A DNA stretch of 64,000 nt from contig NC_063019.1 in the NCBI RefSeq assembly GCF_020509005.1, forward strand, positions 2,108,001-2,172,000. Direction: 5' to 3'. Position numbers and translations under genes: made by a program. The DNA is from Fulvia fulva (lineage: Eukaryota; Ascomycota; Dothideomycetes; Mycosphaerellales; Mycosphaerellaceae). The notes below the pieces were generated by a model. That model was not told the DNA's origin, did no database searches, and saw only the letters and a list, made by a program, of their open reading frames with translations. Every line of letters starts with the position of its first letter. Within the stretch, counting starts at the first letter, position 1. This document shows, in pieces, positions 13,890 through 24,000 of this stretch.

Positions 13890-14562
13890 CTAGTTCCTTA
13901 GGTTGGCCACAGGAAGCGGCGGCAAGGCTGGCGGCTTGGTGCCAGTGCTGTTGAACGGTGGGAGTGTGCCGTTGTTGAAAGGTGGAAATGCGCCCTTGTT
14001 AAAGGGCGGGATTGTGCCGTTGACGATTGGCAATGTACCGTTGAAAGGCACTGGGATTGGCTTGCTGGCAATGAACTCCTTCGGGAGCTTTGGTTGGTCC
14101 TTGAGTTCGGCAGTGTCGACTGGTAGGGAGTCGGAGGGTGCTTTGAGAATGTCGTCGAGCTCGTTGAGCTGACGCTTGACTGGTGGTGCTGGCTCTTGTT
14201 GACCTTGCTCTTCAATTGATGGGAACTGGACCCACGGTGCACCTGTACCTGTGCTTAATGGTGCACCAGTGCCTGAAGGAGAAGGTGGATGTGGCACAGT
14301 GCCGTTGGGCATTGGGAAGAAGCGCTTGTCATTGAGGTGTGGTACGTCGCGCTTGACTGGTGGTGCCAGGATATCCGAGCCTTCCTCTTCGGGAGGTGGA
14401 AATTGTATCCACGGGGCGCCTGTGCCGGTAGGTCCAGGTGGCAAAGGATGTGTGCCATTGGGGGCCGGGAAAGGCTGTGTACCGTTTGGCTTCGCAAAGG
14501 GCACAGCCAACCCCATGGCCGCAGGGAGGGCTAAAAGCCCAACAATAAAAGAAATATCTCAT
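13890..14562 (-). CDS. proline-rich secreted protein with repeated Lys-Arg sites (Kex2-processed precursor candidate), apparent frameshift
   Basis: No known family recognised. The clean open frame is 14516-13890 (208 aa), but the same frame is open and strongly hydrophobic upstream to 14558. An ATG at 14562-14560 reads into that hydrophobic stretch one frame off; one base too many in the T4 run (14547-14550) would explain it and give a typical signal peptide. Numbering from the Met at 14516, two near-identical 25-residue units (32-56 and 91-115) carry GTGAPW(I/V)QFP, an acidic patch and APPVKR. Lys-Arg pairs lie at 55-56, 64-65 and 114-115, as expected for Kex2 cleavage. The tail has repeated PPFN/NGT motifs, giving many N-glycosylation sequons. 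Inference: a secreted precursor cut into repeated peptides, or a wall-associated repeat protein. Alternative to a frameshift: a small upstream exon. Confidence 0.6.
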
Positions 14563-15531
14563 AGCTGTCACTGTCAAGGCCGAGGGGATTCTGATGTGTA
14601 GTAGTGACAGAGATACTTGTGAACGAAAGACCAGCTTTGGAAAGGAAAGGATTCCCAGGATGAAGGGACATCGCTGTCATACCTCTAGTGATTTCGCACA
14701 GGTACTTGAATGTCCGCCACGTGCGAGCGACTGCGAAGCTATCGCACGATACATGCATTTGGGGTTCTCCCATTGATTTCTCATCTTGGCTTGGAATTAT
14801 GTTGTCTTGGTGTTGGGATGGTCTTAGACGTAGAGTCACTCACTGCCAGTGAGCCTCAGGAGTCACAATCACGTTTGGTCGTTAGTGTATAGTCCATCGT
14901 GCCATGCTGAGACTAGAAAGTATCAACGACATTGTTCCTGACCACGACGAAGCGTCATCCTTGGGTAGTGTTGAGGTCGTGCGAGATTTGAAAAGGCTTG
15001 TCTCGGCTTAGACTGTGGTAGTGTACGGTCATAGTTCGGTACCCCGGTCGTGCTCATGGTGTTCCATGACTCAGAGGAGCGGTAGAATATCGCGAGGCTG
15101 GAAAGTCGACGTCAGTGTCACGTGCCGTGGACACCGATGACATTCAAAAGGCCAAAGCGTCCGCCGCCAATATGGGGAAAACTGACATCCGCGTATCACT
15201 GCGCTTGTCTCTGCTGTGTCTTGCTATGTCTTCGTGGTTCTTGAGTATCGCTCAGAGTGGCTGGACCAGACTAGATTTGCGATTCAATGAACCATAATCT
15301 ATCCGGACTGTGGCCACGGATGGCCAACAAGATAGGCGAAGAATGGTCAACTGTGGCCACAGCCTCGCACGACCCATTCTTGCCTGAGTGCCTGACACAT
15401 GCACTTATGTGACCGTGCTGAGGAGCGTCCCGAGTGTCCTTGGGCATCATGGACCGTGGCCGTCCTATAGCCACGGAGTGGGCGAACGTATGTCCACTGC
15501 GATGTATCACTCATCCATGCGCGGCCGCGCA
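14563..15531. other. intergenic, no gene supported
   Basis: Contains the upstream region of the 13890-14562 gene and only short shadow frames on both strands. Base composition is normal and I see no repeat or RNA gene. Confidence 0.45.
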
Positions 15532-15999
15532 TCACCGCGGCAGACTCGGCGTGCCATGGATGCACATGGCCAGAAGGGCATCGCGCCGGGCGTGATTGAT
15601 GGTCCACAGTTTGGGTCTATGTTGTTGTTGACTGAGTATTCGCGATAAGGGAGATGAAGTGGTAAGAATCAATCTGACACCCGACAAAGTACGATCCTGT
15701 GGCACAGCCATTGTCTGTCGCCGCAGACGACCGTGAGCTCCGAGAAGAGAGCATTGCTCAATGCTCTGTGCGAAGACGCAGTCAGTATATGCTTGGCCAA
15801 GCCCTGCTCCGGGTACGTACCCGCCAAACACCTTTGCGAGCGCTGTCTTCGATGCGGCCTCTTCCGCAGGTCCCGACATGATGTATGTCATGTGGAAGGG
15901 ATCGCGGTAGTGTTGTGAAGTCCAGCTTGTCGAAAATAGTGTTCGCTTGAAAGCGCGTGCGGCAGCGGATACGGTCAGAGCGTCTTCGTTTGGTGGCAT
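15532..15999 (-). CDS. hypothetical protein, doubtful
   Basis: Open frame of about 155 aa from an ATG at 15999, on the same strand as the glycosyltransferase gene and starting 90 bases beyond its stop. The N-terminal half has a plausible soluble-protein composition (segments such as MPPNEDALTVSAAARAF and DPFHMTYIMSGPAEEAASK), while the C-terminal part is Arg/Gln/Ser-rich and less convincing. No domain, signal peptide or membrane segment is recognised. A competing short frame lies on the other strand. It may be a real small gene, a leftover exon or chance. Confidence 0.25.
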   Translation of the reverse strand: MPPNEDALTVSAAARAFKRTLFSTSWTSQHYRDPFHMTYIMSGPAEEAASKTALAKVFGGYVPGAGLGQAYTDCVFAQSIEQCSLLGAHGRLRRQTMAVPQDRTLSGVRLILTTSSPLSRILSQQQHRPKLWTINHARRDALLAMCIHGTPSLPR

Positions 16000-16089
16000 G
16001 TGAAAATAGTCAGCAGTATGTGGTTGGAGGAACCAAGGGAATTTCGTGGAAGTTGTCAACGAATATGTGCCGACAAAAGCTACAAGCCT

Positions 16090-17240
16090 TCAGTCGTCCT
16101 CAGTATGAGGATTCGCCCTATCGATGAAAGGATAATACTTCCTCATTAGCACTCCCGTAGGATCTTCCTCTTTCACGTGTGCCCAAGCTCCAGCAAAGTG
16201 TACCAGAAACATTCCCGGCTTCCACGGGATCGGATCGCGATTGTCGTAGCATCCGATCTCTTTTGGGAATGCGTTCATCTTCCACTGAAGGACTGTAACA
16301 CTCTTGTCGGCAGTACGATGTGTGTTGGCTTTGATGAAATCCTGCGCTTCATCAGTATGGCACGATTTGATGGACGGGATTCGTCGTTACTTGTAAGACA
16401 TCCTGCTCGCTACGACTATCACCGTCCTTGTTCTTGACGTCTTTTCCTGCCCTCCACTCCTTCATCAAGTTTAGAGTCCAAGGTGTCGTGCGGAAGATCA
16501 TGGCGCCCACATTGAGAGGAAAGCTGTAATGGTATGTTGTCAGCAGGTGCAAGTGCCGCAGCTTTTCAGTACTGCCTACCAATCTGGCGTCACAATCATA
16601 TCGATATCATCTCTTTTCTTGCCTTCTTTTTCTGCTTGTTGCAAGCTGTCCTCCACTAGCTCGTCCAGAGTGATCGAAGTATTGGTGATGAGCGTGTCGT
16701 AATCGATCATCAAGACCCATTCGTAGCTCCTCTCGCCAGCCAAGGTTGCCTTGGTGGCATTCGCTATCATGGATAGCTTGTCCCAATACTTGAACCCGCC
16801 TTCTCGAGGCTCGTCCCAGGACCATAGCATGTCGTATCCCCACTTGCGAGCGTAGCCTGGATTCGCGATTAAATCAGCCTCTACCATAGACAATAGACAG
16901 ATCCGACGATACGAGACTCACGGTCTTTGCTGCTAACAGCCACGTAGTCGTAGCTATTGCACTTCGTGTTCATGCTCATGACTGCATATCTGGCTTCCTT
17001 GCTCTTGCCAACGCTCCCATTCTTCGACCCTCGACTCGAAGGGACGATTGCGTCTTTAACACTTTGCTCCACACCGTTCAGCCCCAGCTCGCCCGGAGCG
17101 TTTCTACTCTTGTAGAAGACACTGTAGCTCAAAAGCGCGAGAATAGCGATGAGGAGCAATCGATTTACATCGAATGCTCGAGTGCTTCTGAGAGGCATGC
17201 TGTCGTATAGCGGCCGTAGTGATGTTCGTCGCTTGTCCAT
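16090..17240 (-). CDS. Golgi type II glycosyltransferase, GT34-like (GMA12/MNN10 family), four exons
   Basis: Likely transfers galactose or mannose from a nucleotide sugar to glycans in the Golgi lumen. Best model is the complement of join(16090..16341, 16391..16523, 16580..16880, 16922..17240), 1,005 nt, 334 aa, in frame throughout. Introns: 16881-16921 (41 nt, gtgagt...tag), 16524-16579 (56 nt, gtaggc...cag), 16342-16390 (49 nt, gtaacg...cag). The start at 17240 gives a short basic cytosolic tail and one membrane anchor (RLLLIAILALLSYSVFY), then a stem. The catalytic part shows YEWVLMIDYDTLI, whose D-Y-D is the metal/nucleotide-sugar DxD motif, SEQDVLQDF after the third intron is removed, and the conserved end PKEIGCYDN...WKPGMFLVHFAGAWAHV. 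Those motifs fit GMA12/MNN10-like enzymes; donor and acceptor cannot be told. It is the last recognisable host gene before the transposon block. Confidence 0.82.
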
Positions 17241-17987
17241 CGGGAATCGATAGCTCCCATATACCTGAGGATGCCTTCGTGGCACAGGACCGTCGTACAG
17301 TGTCGGAAGGACGCCCTATGAGATCAGCTCATCTCGTACGAAGGTCGTCAAGGAGACTATATGTTCTCAAGACAACAAGACACCGAAGAAACGCCATAGA
17401 AGAGCGTCTGGTCATTCAGCCAGCCATAACAGGTCGAGATGCCTGTCGGTCTCAACACTATACTTGCCATGGTGTCCGTCAGGGCGCTCGGGAAGGAGCT
17501 GTCCTGCGCCAGACAGCCCCGTTCGAAGTTTCGCTTAGATGCACTGCGATAAAGATGGACTCGTACAAGCGCTGCGGGTGGTGTTCAGGCTCACGTAAAC
17601 GGTGTAAAGTTGCAGTTCTCCGCAAGCCACAAGAGACGAGTTGGGAAGTTGGGAGGTGCAAAGGCGCAGGCCCTGGCACGTGATACAGGGTCGCGTCATC
17701 GGGGACCGAGGCGACGCGACCTAGGTATGCGAGTGCAAAATGACATCTCATTTTGCCTAACCCGATTAGGCTTAGTGTGTCATCATCATTTATACCCAAA
17801 GTGATGTTATTTTCACTTTATACTAAATATTGCTTGCCTAGCCTTTGAGATTTAAGTAGACCCTAGTTATACGTAATATTAAAGTAAAAGCTTTTATATA
17901 CTATCTACTAATTTACTTGATAACGCCCTCCTATAACATATTACTATGTTTAGGTAGTATAATATTATCTAGTAGCCCTTCTAACGT
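17241..17987. other. boundary between gene-bearing DNA and RIP-mutated repeats
   Basis: The first 500 bases, upstream of the glycosyltransferase gene, have normal composition and only short unconvincing frames. From about 17,750 the sequence turns rich in TpA and poor in CpA/TpG and stays so up to the first pogo element. No gene supported. Confidence 0.55.
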
Positions 17988-17989
17988 TA

Positions 17990-18046
17990 ACGTACTTTAC
18001 TACCGAGCGGACTACTTTTACTAAGAACTATACTACTTCTACTTTA
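17990..18046 (+). repeat. left terminal inverted repeat of pogo copy 1
   Basis: Pairs with 19779-19838 in opposite orientation. The left end has one CCGAGCGG unit, while the right end carries two in tandem (CCCGCTCGGTAGTA repeated), so the two termini are not equal in length. Confidence 0.8.
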
Positions 18047-19778
18047 ATTACGACGGTATCTTAATACGACGACATCCTATAGAATCGTTACTAGAAGGAC
18101 AATTCCTCTTCAGATTCTTTACTATCTAGTAAGTCTACTTAATAGGTACGTACGTTATACCCCGACTCGGTATATCGCTTATAGCGTCGTAGCCTTAGTA
18201 CTAGCCGAATACTATCTAGCGACTCTCTACTCACTTCCTACCTCCTAGTATCCTCTAGAGGTATTAATTGCGACGCCTTATCGAAGGTTAGAGACCCTCT
18301 AGACTAAATATACTTACGCTTTCGTACTTTTCGCTATATAAGGGCCTCGTTAGACTTACGTAGCTTACTAATCTCGCTTTATATAAGAGCTATCTAATGC
18401 GCTATCTCTCTACTCCCTTTTATAAGCTAATACACCCCTTCCTATAACGAGTTTAGCGATAAACCTACCCGGGTACGCATTTTGTTCGTTACTAGTATCG
18501 ATTAAGAGTCGAATTCTTTTATAGTTCGTAGTGTCTTTAACTCCTAAGGGGTAGAGTCTAGAGCTAGAGGGGTTGTTGTACGTAGCTTAATATCAAGCTT
18601 GTCTATTACTACCTATAGATTAAATAGAACTAAACTAGCGCCTCTAAAGCTCGATAGGATGTTCTCCTATCTAAATATAGCGTTATAGGCTACCCGGAAG
18701 GCGCGTAGGAACTCTACTTTATCGATATAAGTAATACGCTAGCGTACTAAGCCCGAGAGCTAAGTACCGTATACCTTCTTTAAAGGCGAATAGCAACCTA
18801 TATCTAATAGCTAGAGTAAGTATAAGGCGTACGATAGTATATATAGGGCTAAGATCCTGTATTCCTTATATAGATTCTAGAATGCCTTCGAGTTATAGCT
18901 CTCGTAGCTATCGATAATAAGTAGTCTCTATGCCCTAGTCGTACGAGCTATAGTATACTTCTAGAAATGCTCTAGCTACCGTATACCGAACTTATTATTA
19001 GTCTAGCCGTTCTCTATTAGCCCGATTATCTAGTCTAGACCTAAGTTACCGTCTTAGTACTAGGTACTAATATACTGTTTACCTATAAGGATAACGTAGG
19101 GTAGGAGCGCTATTCCGTCTATATAGATAGTCTTAATCACTATTACCTATTCTCTATTGCCCTATTAAACGACCTTCCTCTTTCTACTACGCCTTTCTGA
19201 ACCCGTAACGACGCTCTAAGACGTAATGACACCTATTATAAACCCTATCTCGTCGAAGTTATAGGTGTCCTAGTTAAGGATGCTATACTTCTCCTTTATA
19301 TTACGTATAAGTAAGAACTACCTCTCGATAACGTCTAGATCTTCTATTAGGGCTCGCTAACGATCGTATCTACGTGTTATACGAACATTTAGCTCACGAT
19401 GCCGCCTAATAAACCTGTCTGTCTAATTGAGACTAGCGGGCTTAAGACCCTTCTCTTATAGTAATAAATCGGCTATTACTCGTATACTAGCCTTTGATAG
19501 CGGGAAACCTCTAAGATCTAGCTCGAGTATGTACCTAAGTATCACCCTCTCTTCTAACTCTATAAGCTTCTTCGAATTAGGCTCGTAGTCACCCCGAGGA
19601 GGTCGTCTATTCAATCGATACCCTAGTATAGTTCGAGATGCGTCGTATACCTTTATAGTAAGTCGATTCGTAATTATCGCGTCGCGTTTCGTAGCCTAGA
19701 TAGCTAAGGTCAGTTTGGCCCCGTTTAAAGACAATATACGCTATAATAGTAGTTGTATAGCTATATCTATAGAAGTAG

Positions 19779-19838
19779 TACAGTTCTTAGCAAAAGTGGC
19801 CCGCTCGGTAGTATAGCCCGCTCGGTAGTAAAGTACGT
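19779..19838 (-). repeat. right terminal inverted repeat of pogo copy 1
   Basis: Inverse complement of the left end, with an extra copy of the 15-18 bp unit containing GCCCGCTCGGTAGTA. Confidence 0.8.
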
Positions 19839-19840
19839 TA

Positions 19841-20139
19841 TATCTACTATTATATACTCTAATTAAGTAAGAATAGCCGGATCCTTACCTACTATTACCT
19901 ATTTCGGCTACTTTATTAGCGCTCTTATATTTATATAGATAAATTAAATGCTTACTAGCCTATTAAAATCTATACGATTACGCTACTTATATAGAATAAG
20001 GTTTATAGCCGAGAATAAGCGCTCGGCTAGTACCGAGCTATAAGGGGTAATATCTAATCTAAGGGCTATTCTTACTAATTTAGGGTAGAACTTACTACCG
20101 TAAGTCTAGAAGGCGTAATTCTCCTTTACTTACTACGTA
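19841..20139. other. RIP-mutated spacer between two pogo copies
   Basis: TpA-rich, CpA/TpG-poor DNA with no recognisable coding or terminal repeat. It is probably an older repeat decayed beyond recognition. Confidence 0.4.
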
Positions 20140-20668
20140 TAACGTGCTTTACTACTAAGTAGGCTATACTACCGAGCGGGCTACTTTTACTAAGAACTAT
20201 ACTACTTCTACTTTAATTACGACGGTATCTTAACACGACGACATCCTATAGAATCGTTACTAGGAGGATAATTCCTCTTCAGATTCTTTACTATCTAGTA
20301 AGTCTACTTAATAGGTACGTACGTTATACTCCGACTCGTATTATCGCTTATAGCGCCGTAGCCTTAGTACTAGCCGAATACTATCTAGCGGCTTACTACT
20401 CACTTCCTACCTTCTAGTATCCTCTAGAGGTATCAATTATAACGCCTTATCAAAGGTTAGAGACCCTCTAGACTAAATATACTTACGCTTTCGTACTTTC
20501 CGCTATATAAGGGCCTCGTTAGACTTATATAGCTTACTAATCTCGCTTCGTATAAGAGCTATCTAATACGCTATCTCTCTACTCCCTCTCTATTACCCTA
20601 TTAAACAACCTTCCTCTTTCTACTACGCCTTTCTAAACCCGTAACGACGCTCTAAGACGTAATAATAC

Positions 20669-20881
20669 TATTACGGTTCGGATAGAGCTACGATGACATA
20701 TACGGCCGTTAGCCGGCGGGATTACGTACGCTATATAAGATCACTCGCTTACTAGTAACTCGGTAATTCGAGGTCACTCGCTTACTAGTAACTTAGTGAT
20801 TCGAGGTACTAAGGAGCGAGTCTCCTTTATATTTAGGAACGCTAAGAATCCTTTATAGCTTCGAGGCGTTTAACTTACTAT
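20669..20881 (+). repeat. Gypsy A 5' LTR, piece 1
   Basis: Matches the first 213 bases or so of the 3' LTR at 44060. It contains an internal near-direct duplication (GATCACTCGCTTACTAGTAA / GGTCACTCGCTTACTAGTAA). It ends where Gypsy B inserted, with target duplication ACTAT at 20877-20881 and 28104-28108. Confidence 0.85.
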
Positions 20882-21065
20882 TGTAAGGGCGCGCGTACCA
20901 TAGGGTCCGAATGAGATAGTTGTTGTTCTACGAAGCTACGAAAGAGGAGCGCGAGGCGCGGCGAAGTTATAAAGTAAAGCCAAGCCGCGCTAACCCGATG
21001 CAGAAGGTCCGCGGTTCAGCCGGGCCGACGCAGCTACAGTGAGGGGTCGCGGGCTGCCCGTGACA
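20882..21065 (-). repeat. Gypsy B 3' LTR (left, 184 bp)
   Basis: Identical by eye to 27920-28103. In element orientation it starts TGTCACGGGCAGCC and ends GCGCCCTTACA. The pol frame runs into it, with its stop at 20990-20992. Confidence 0.95.
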
Positions 21066-24000
21066 GTACCCCCCCTCCCAAAACACGCCTCAGTCCTCTG
21101 AGCGTTATTCACCTTGTGAGGCCACTTGCCTGTCGAGCTCCATAATCGCGCGAACGCCGAATCATCCTCTAGTGCCCTGTCGTCATCCGATAACATCGCA
21201 TTCGCTCTATCAAGACTATCCTCGACCGGCTTCCTTCGAGAAACATGTTGCCTAGTTAGCTGGCTTGCCCCAGATCTAAGTCTGTCTTCGGCTCGCACTC
21301 GCGTATGATCCTTATGACCAAAGTTGGGTATCATTGCAGGCTCTGTAGGCTCCACTCGAGTATCGAATATGTGCGGAGCAGATTCTATTAGAGGCAAGGC
21401 TCGAGGCGACTCATTCGTGACGGTATCTTTCGGAATGACCCTGATCGAGTTGAGCCCGAGTATCTCAGTGGCTGGTAGGGACCAGTCAGATGGAGCTGCG
21501 AAGCCTACAGGCGTAGACAACTCCGGCCGGTTATGGTGAAAGTCTGCAACAGCGGCGGCTGCGTGTTCAAGCATGTCCTCTGCAGGTTGCCAGGTCTCAC
21601 CATCCTCTTCGTTCTGATATCCAGCCCATTTCACCTTGTACCATGTATCTACTTTGCGCTTGTGCCCCTTCTTCACCTTGCCTGCCCGCTTACGGGTGTA
21701 CATGTCAAGGATCTTTTCCACCTCGTACATGTGCGTAGGTGCTGCCACTACATCGGCTGCTGCATCAGCCTCGGTGGTGTCAGGTTCGATAGTAATCGGT
21801 GGTGGCGGCGCCAGATGCTGCCCTTCAAGTGGTGGGAAATCGGGGTGGTCGGCTCGTTGTAGTAGTGAGGTGTGGAAGCAGTTATCAAGTCCTACTAGAG
21901 CGTCTGATAGTTTCAGTCGATAAGAGAGTCTGGCCGGCATAACTTCCGTGATCTGGTAAGGGCCGGCATATCTCCTGTCCAGCTTCTTAGATGGTCGAGT
22001 CGTGCGGATGTTCTTGGTGCTAAGATACACCCAATCACCCACCTTGTAGTCTGGAGGAATGCTTCGGTGGCGGTTTGCTGCCTCTGCTTGGAGAGCTTGT
22101 GACATTCGCATATTCTCTTGAAGGTGTTTGTGAAGCTCGCAAATTCGACGCACAAAGGTTTCTGCTGATCGCGCGTCCAGTCGCTGGAGAGTGGTCAGTC
22201 CTCCCTCCTTTCCAGCGTTCAGGTCAACTCGCTCTATGAACTCAGGGTTGTATCCTAAGGTGGCGTAGAACGGCGACACACCAGTAGTCTCAGACAGGTG
22301 ATTGTTGATCGCGAACTGAGCAAGGCACAGCCATTCTGCCCAGTCATCCTGTGCCTCGTTGGTGAACATGCGGAGATACTGTTCCATCGCCTGGTTAGTG
22401 CGTTCTGACTGTCCATCAGTTTCTGGGTGATACGAAGAACTCAGCTTGCGATTTGTGCGGAGCATCTTGCAGAGTTTCTTCCAGAAGGTAGCAACCCACT
22501 GCTTGCCACGGTCTGATGTAATGGTGTCAGGAAACCCGCGCCGACAGAACACATGTTTGAGGAAAAGCCTTGCCGTATTCTGTGCTGTCATTGCGCCAAT
22601 AGGGATCAGCTCGACTTCCTTAGTGAGCCTGTCAGTGACGGTCATAATGTTGTTGTAGACCATGCCGTCAAGAGTGCTGTCTGGGAGTCCGACAACGAAG
22701 TCGACTGCAATGTGTTTCCAAGGCCGATCTGGAACAGGAAGTGGCTGTAGTAATCCTAGTGGCTGGGAGTGCAGAGATTTTGTTGTACGGCAGGTGCGGC
22801 AATTCGCGGTGTATCTGCGCACGGATCTCGCTAATCCAGGCCAGTAGAATTCACGTGCTACGAGTTCATAAGTGCGAGCTCGTCCTGGATGGCCTGCTGC
22901 TGGAGCGTCATGGTTTATCTTGATTATCCTGGTCTGTAAAGCTTGGTCATTTGGTACCCATAAGCTCCAGCCGTCGTATTGGTTTCGAACATATAGCAGG
23001 TCGCCATCCACTTTGCAGTGTGCTGGGTGAATCTTCGCTCTCTGTAGCAGTGTAGGAGTGCGGTCTTTCTGCAGGTCCTTAATCGCGGTCTTGAGCTCGT
23101 TATCGGTTACGTACGCCGTCGACATTCGATACTCGAGTTCGGCTTCCCGCTGACTTTCACGCGTCGCCGGTTGTTCAGTAGGCGCATCTCGTTCTGTAGG
23201 CATAAACTCTTCAGCTTCAGGGTTTAGCGGTACTGGTTCCTCTTCTTCCGGCGCATCTTCTACTGTTGCCTGTAGTGAGGCGATCTTAAGGAATCGCTTA
23301 GGAGGCAGCAATGTCTGATGCTGATGCTGGTTCCGAGGGTCGTCCACCCCCTGCGGAAGGTCCTGGCTGCGTCTCGTCAGGCTGTCTGGCTTTGTACCTT
23401 GAAGTCCTGGACGGTATATTATCTTGAAGTTGAACTGTGACAAGAACTCAGCCCAACGCGCTTGTCGCCGATTTAGCTGCTTTGTCGTCATGAAGTATTC
23501 CAGGTTCTTGTGGTCGGTGTAAATCTTGACTGGCTGTGAGTCCTCATCATCTGCCTCGCAGGCGAGCTCGGGTCTCCATTCCTCAAAAGCCTTGATGATG
23601 GCTAACAGTTCCTTATCATAGATTTCATAATTGCACTCCTGTGGACTCAACTTCTTCGAGTAGAAGGCCACAGGATGTAGCACACCATTCTCGTCATACT
23701 GCGAAAGCACGCCGGCGTTCACAAAATCTGAAGAATCTGTCTCTATTACTGTTTCCCTGCCTGGCACGTAATGTGCGAGCATGCCGGCTTTGCTGAACGC
23801 AGCTTTCAAATTGTCAAAGGCTCGTTGGCAATCTAGTGACCATTGAATCCTTCTGTTCTTGTGATTGCTTGGTCCGTCCGACTTGGTCAGGTTTGTGAGA
23901 GGAGCAGCTATGCGCGAAAATGCTTCGATGAATCGCCTGTAGAAGTTGGCAAATCCAAGGAAGGCCTGGACATCCTTCAGGTTCTCAGGAGCTTCCCATG

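Larger units (their letters stand above)
17990..19838 (-). mobile_element. Fot1/pogo DNA transposon, RIP-degraded copy 1
   Basis: Tc1/mariner-superfamily cut-and-paste element of about 1.85 kb, a normal length for Fot1-type elements, flanked by TA on each side (17988-17989 and 19839-19840). Terminal inverted repeats begin ACGTACTTTACTACCGAGCGG on the left, with the complement on the right. On - the decayed transposase still shows YNFDEIGFIIG (near 19230-19260) and LIIDSYESYNSKAF (near 18885-18921), followed by a segment matching the SHLLQPLDVGCFSPLK region typical of pogo/Fot1 DDE enzymes. Many stops (TAG where Gln or Trp is expected) and TpA saturation show that RIP killed it. Confidence 0.85.

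Noticed and set aside
15300..15660. Short opposing frames and repeated GTGGCCAC-like words
   Set aside because: No consistent repeat unit or coding signal; likely ordinary intergenic sequence.
20740..20815. Repeated CACTCGCTTACTAGTAA units considered as a CRISPR-like or satellite array
   Set aside because: Only two copies, inside the Gypsy A LTR and present again in its 3' LTR; an LTR-internal duplication in a eukaryotic genome.
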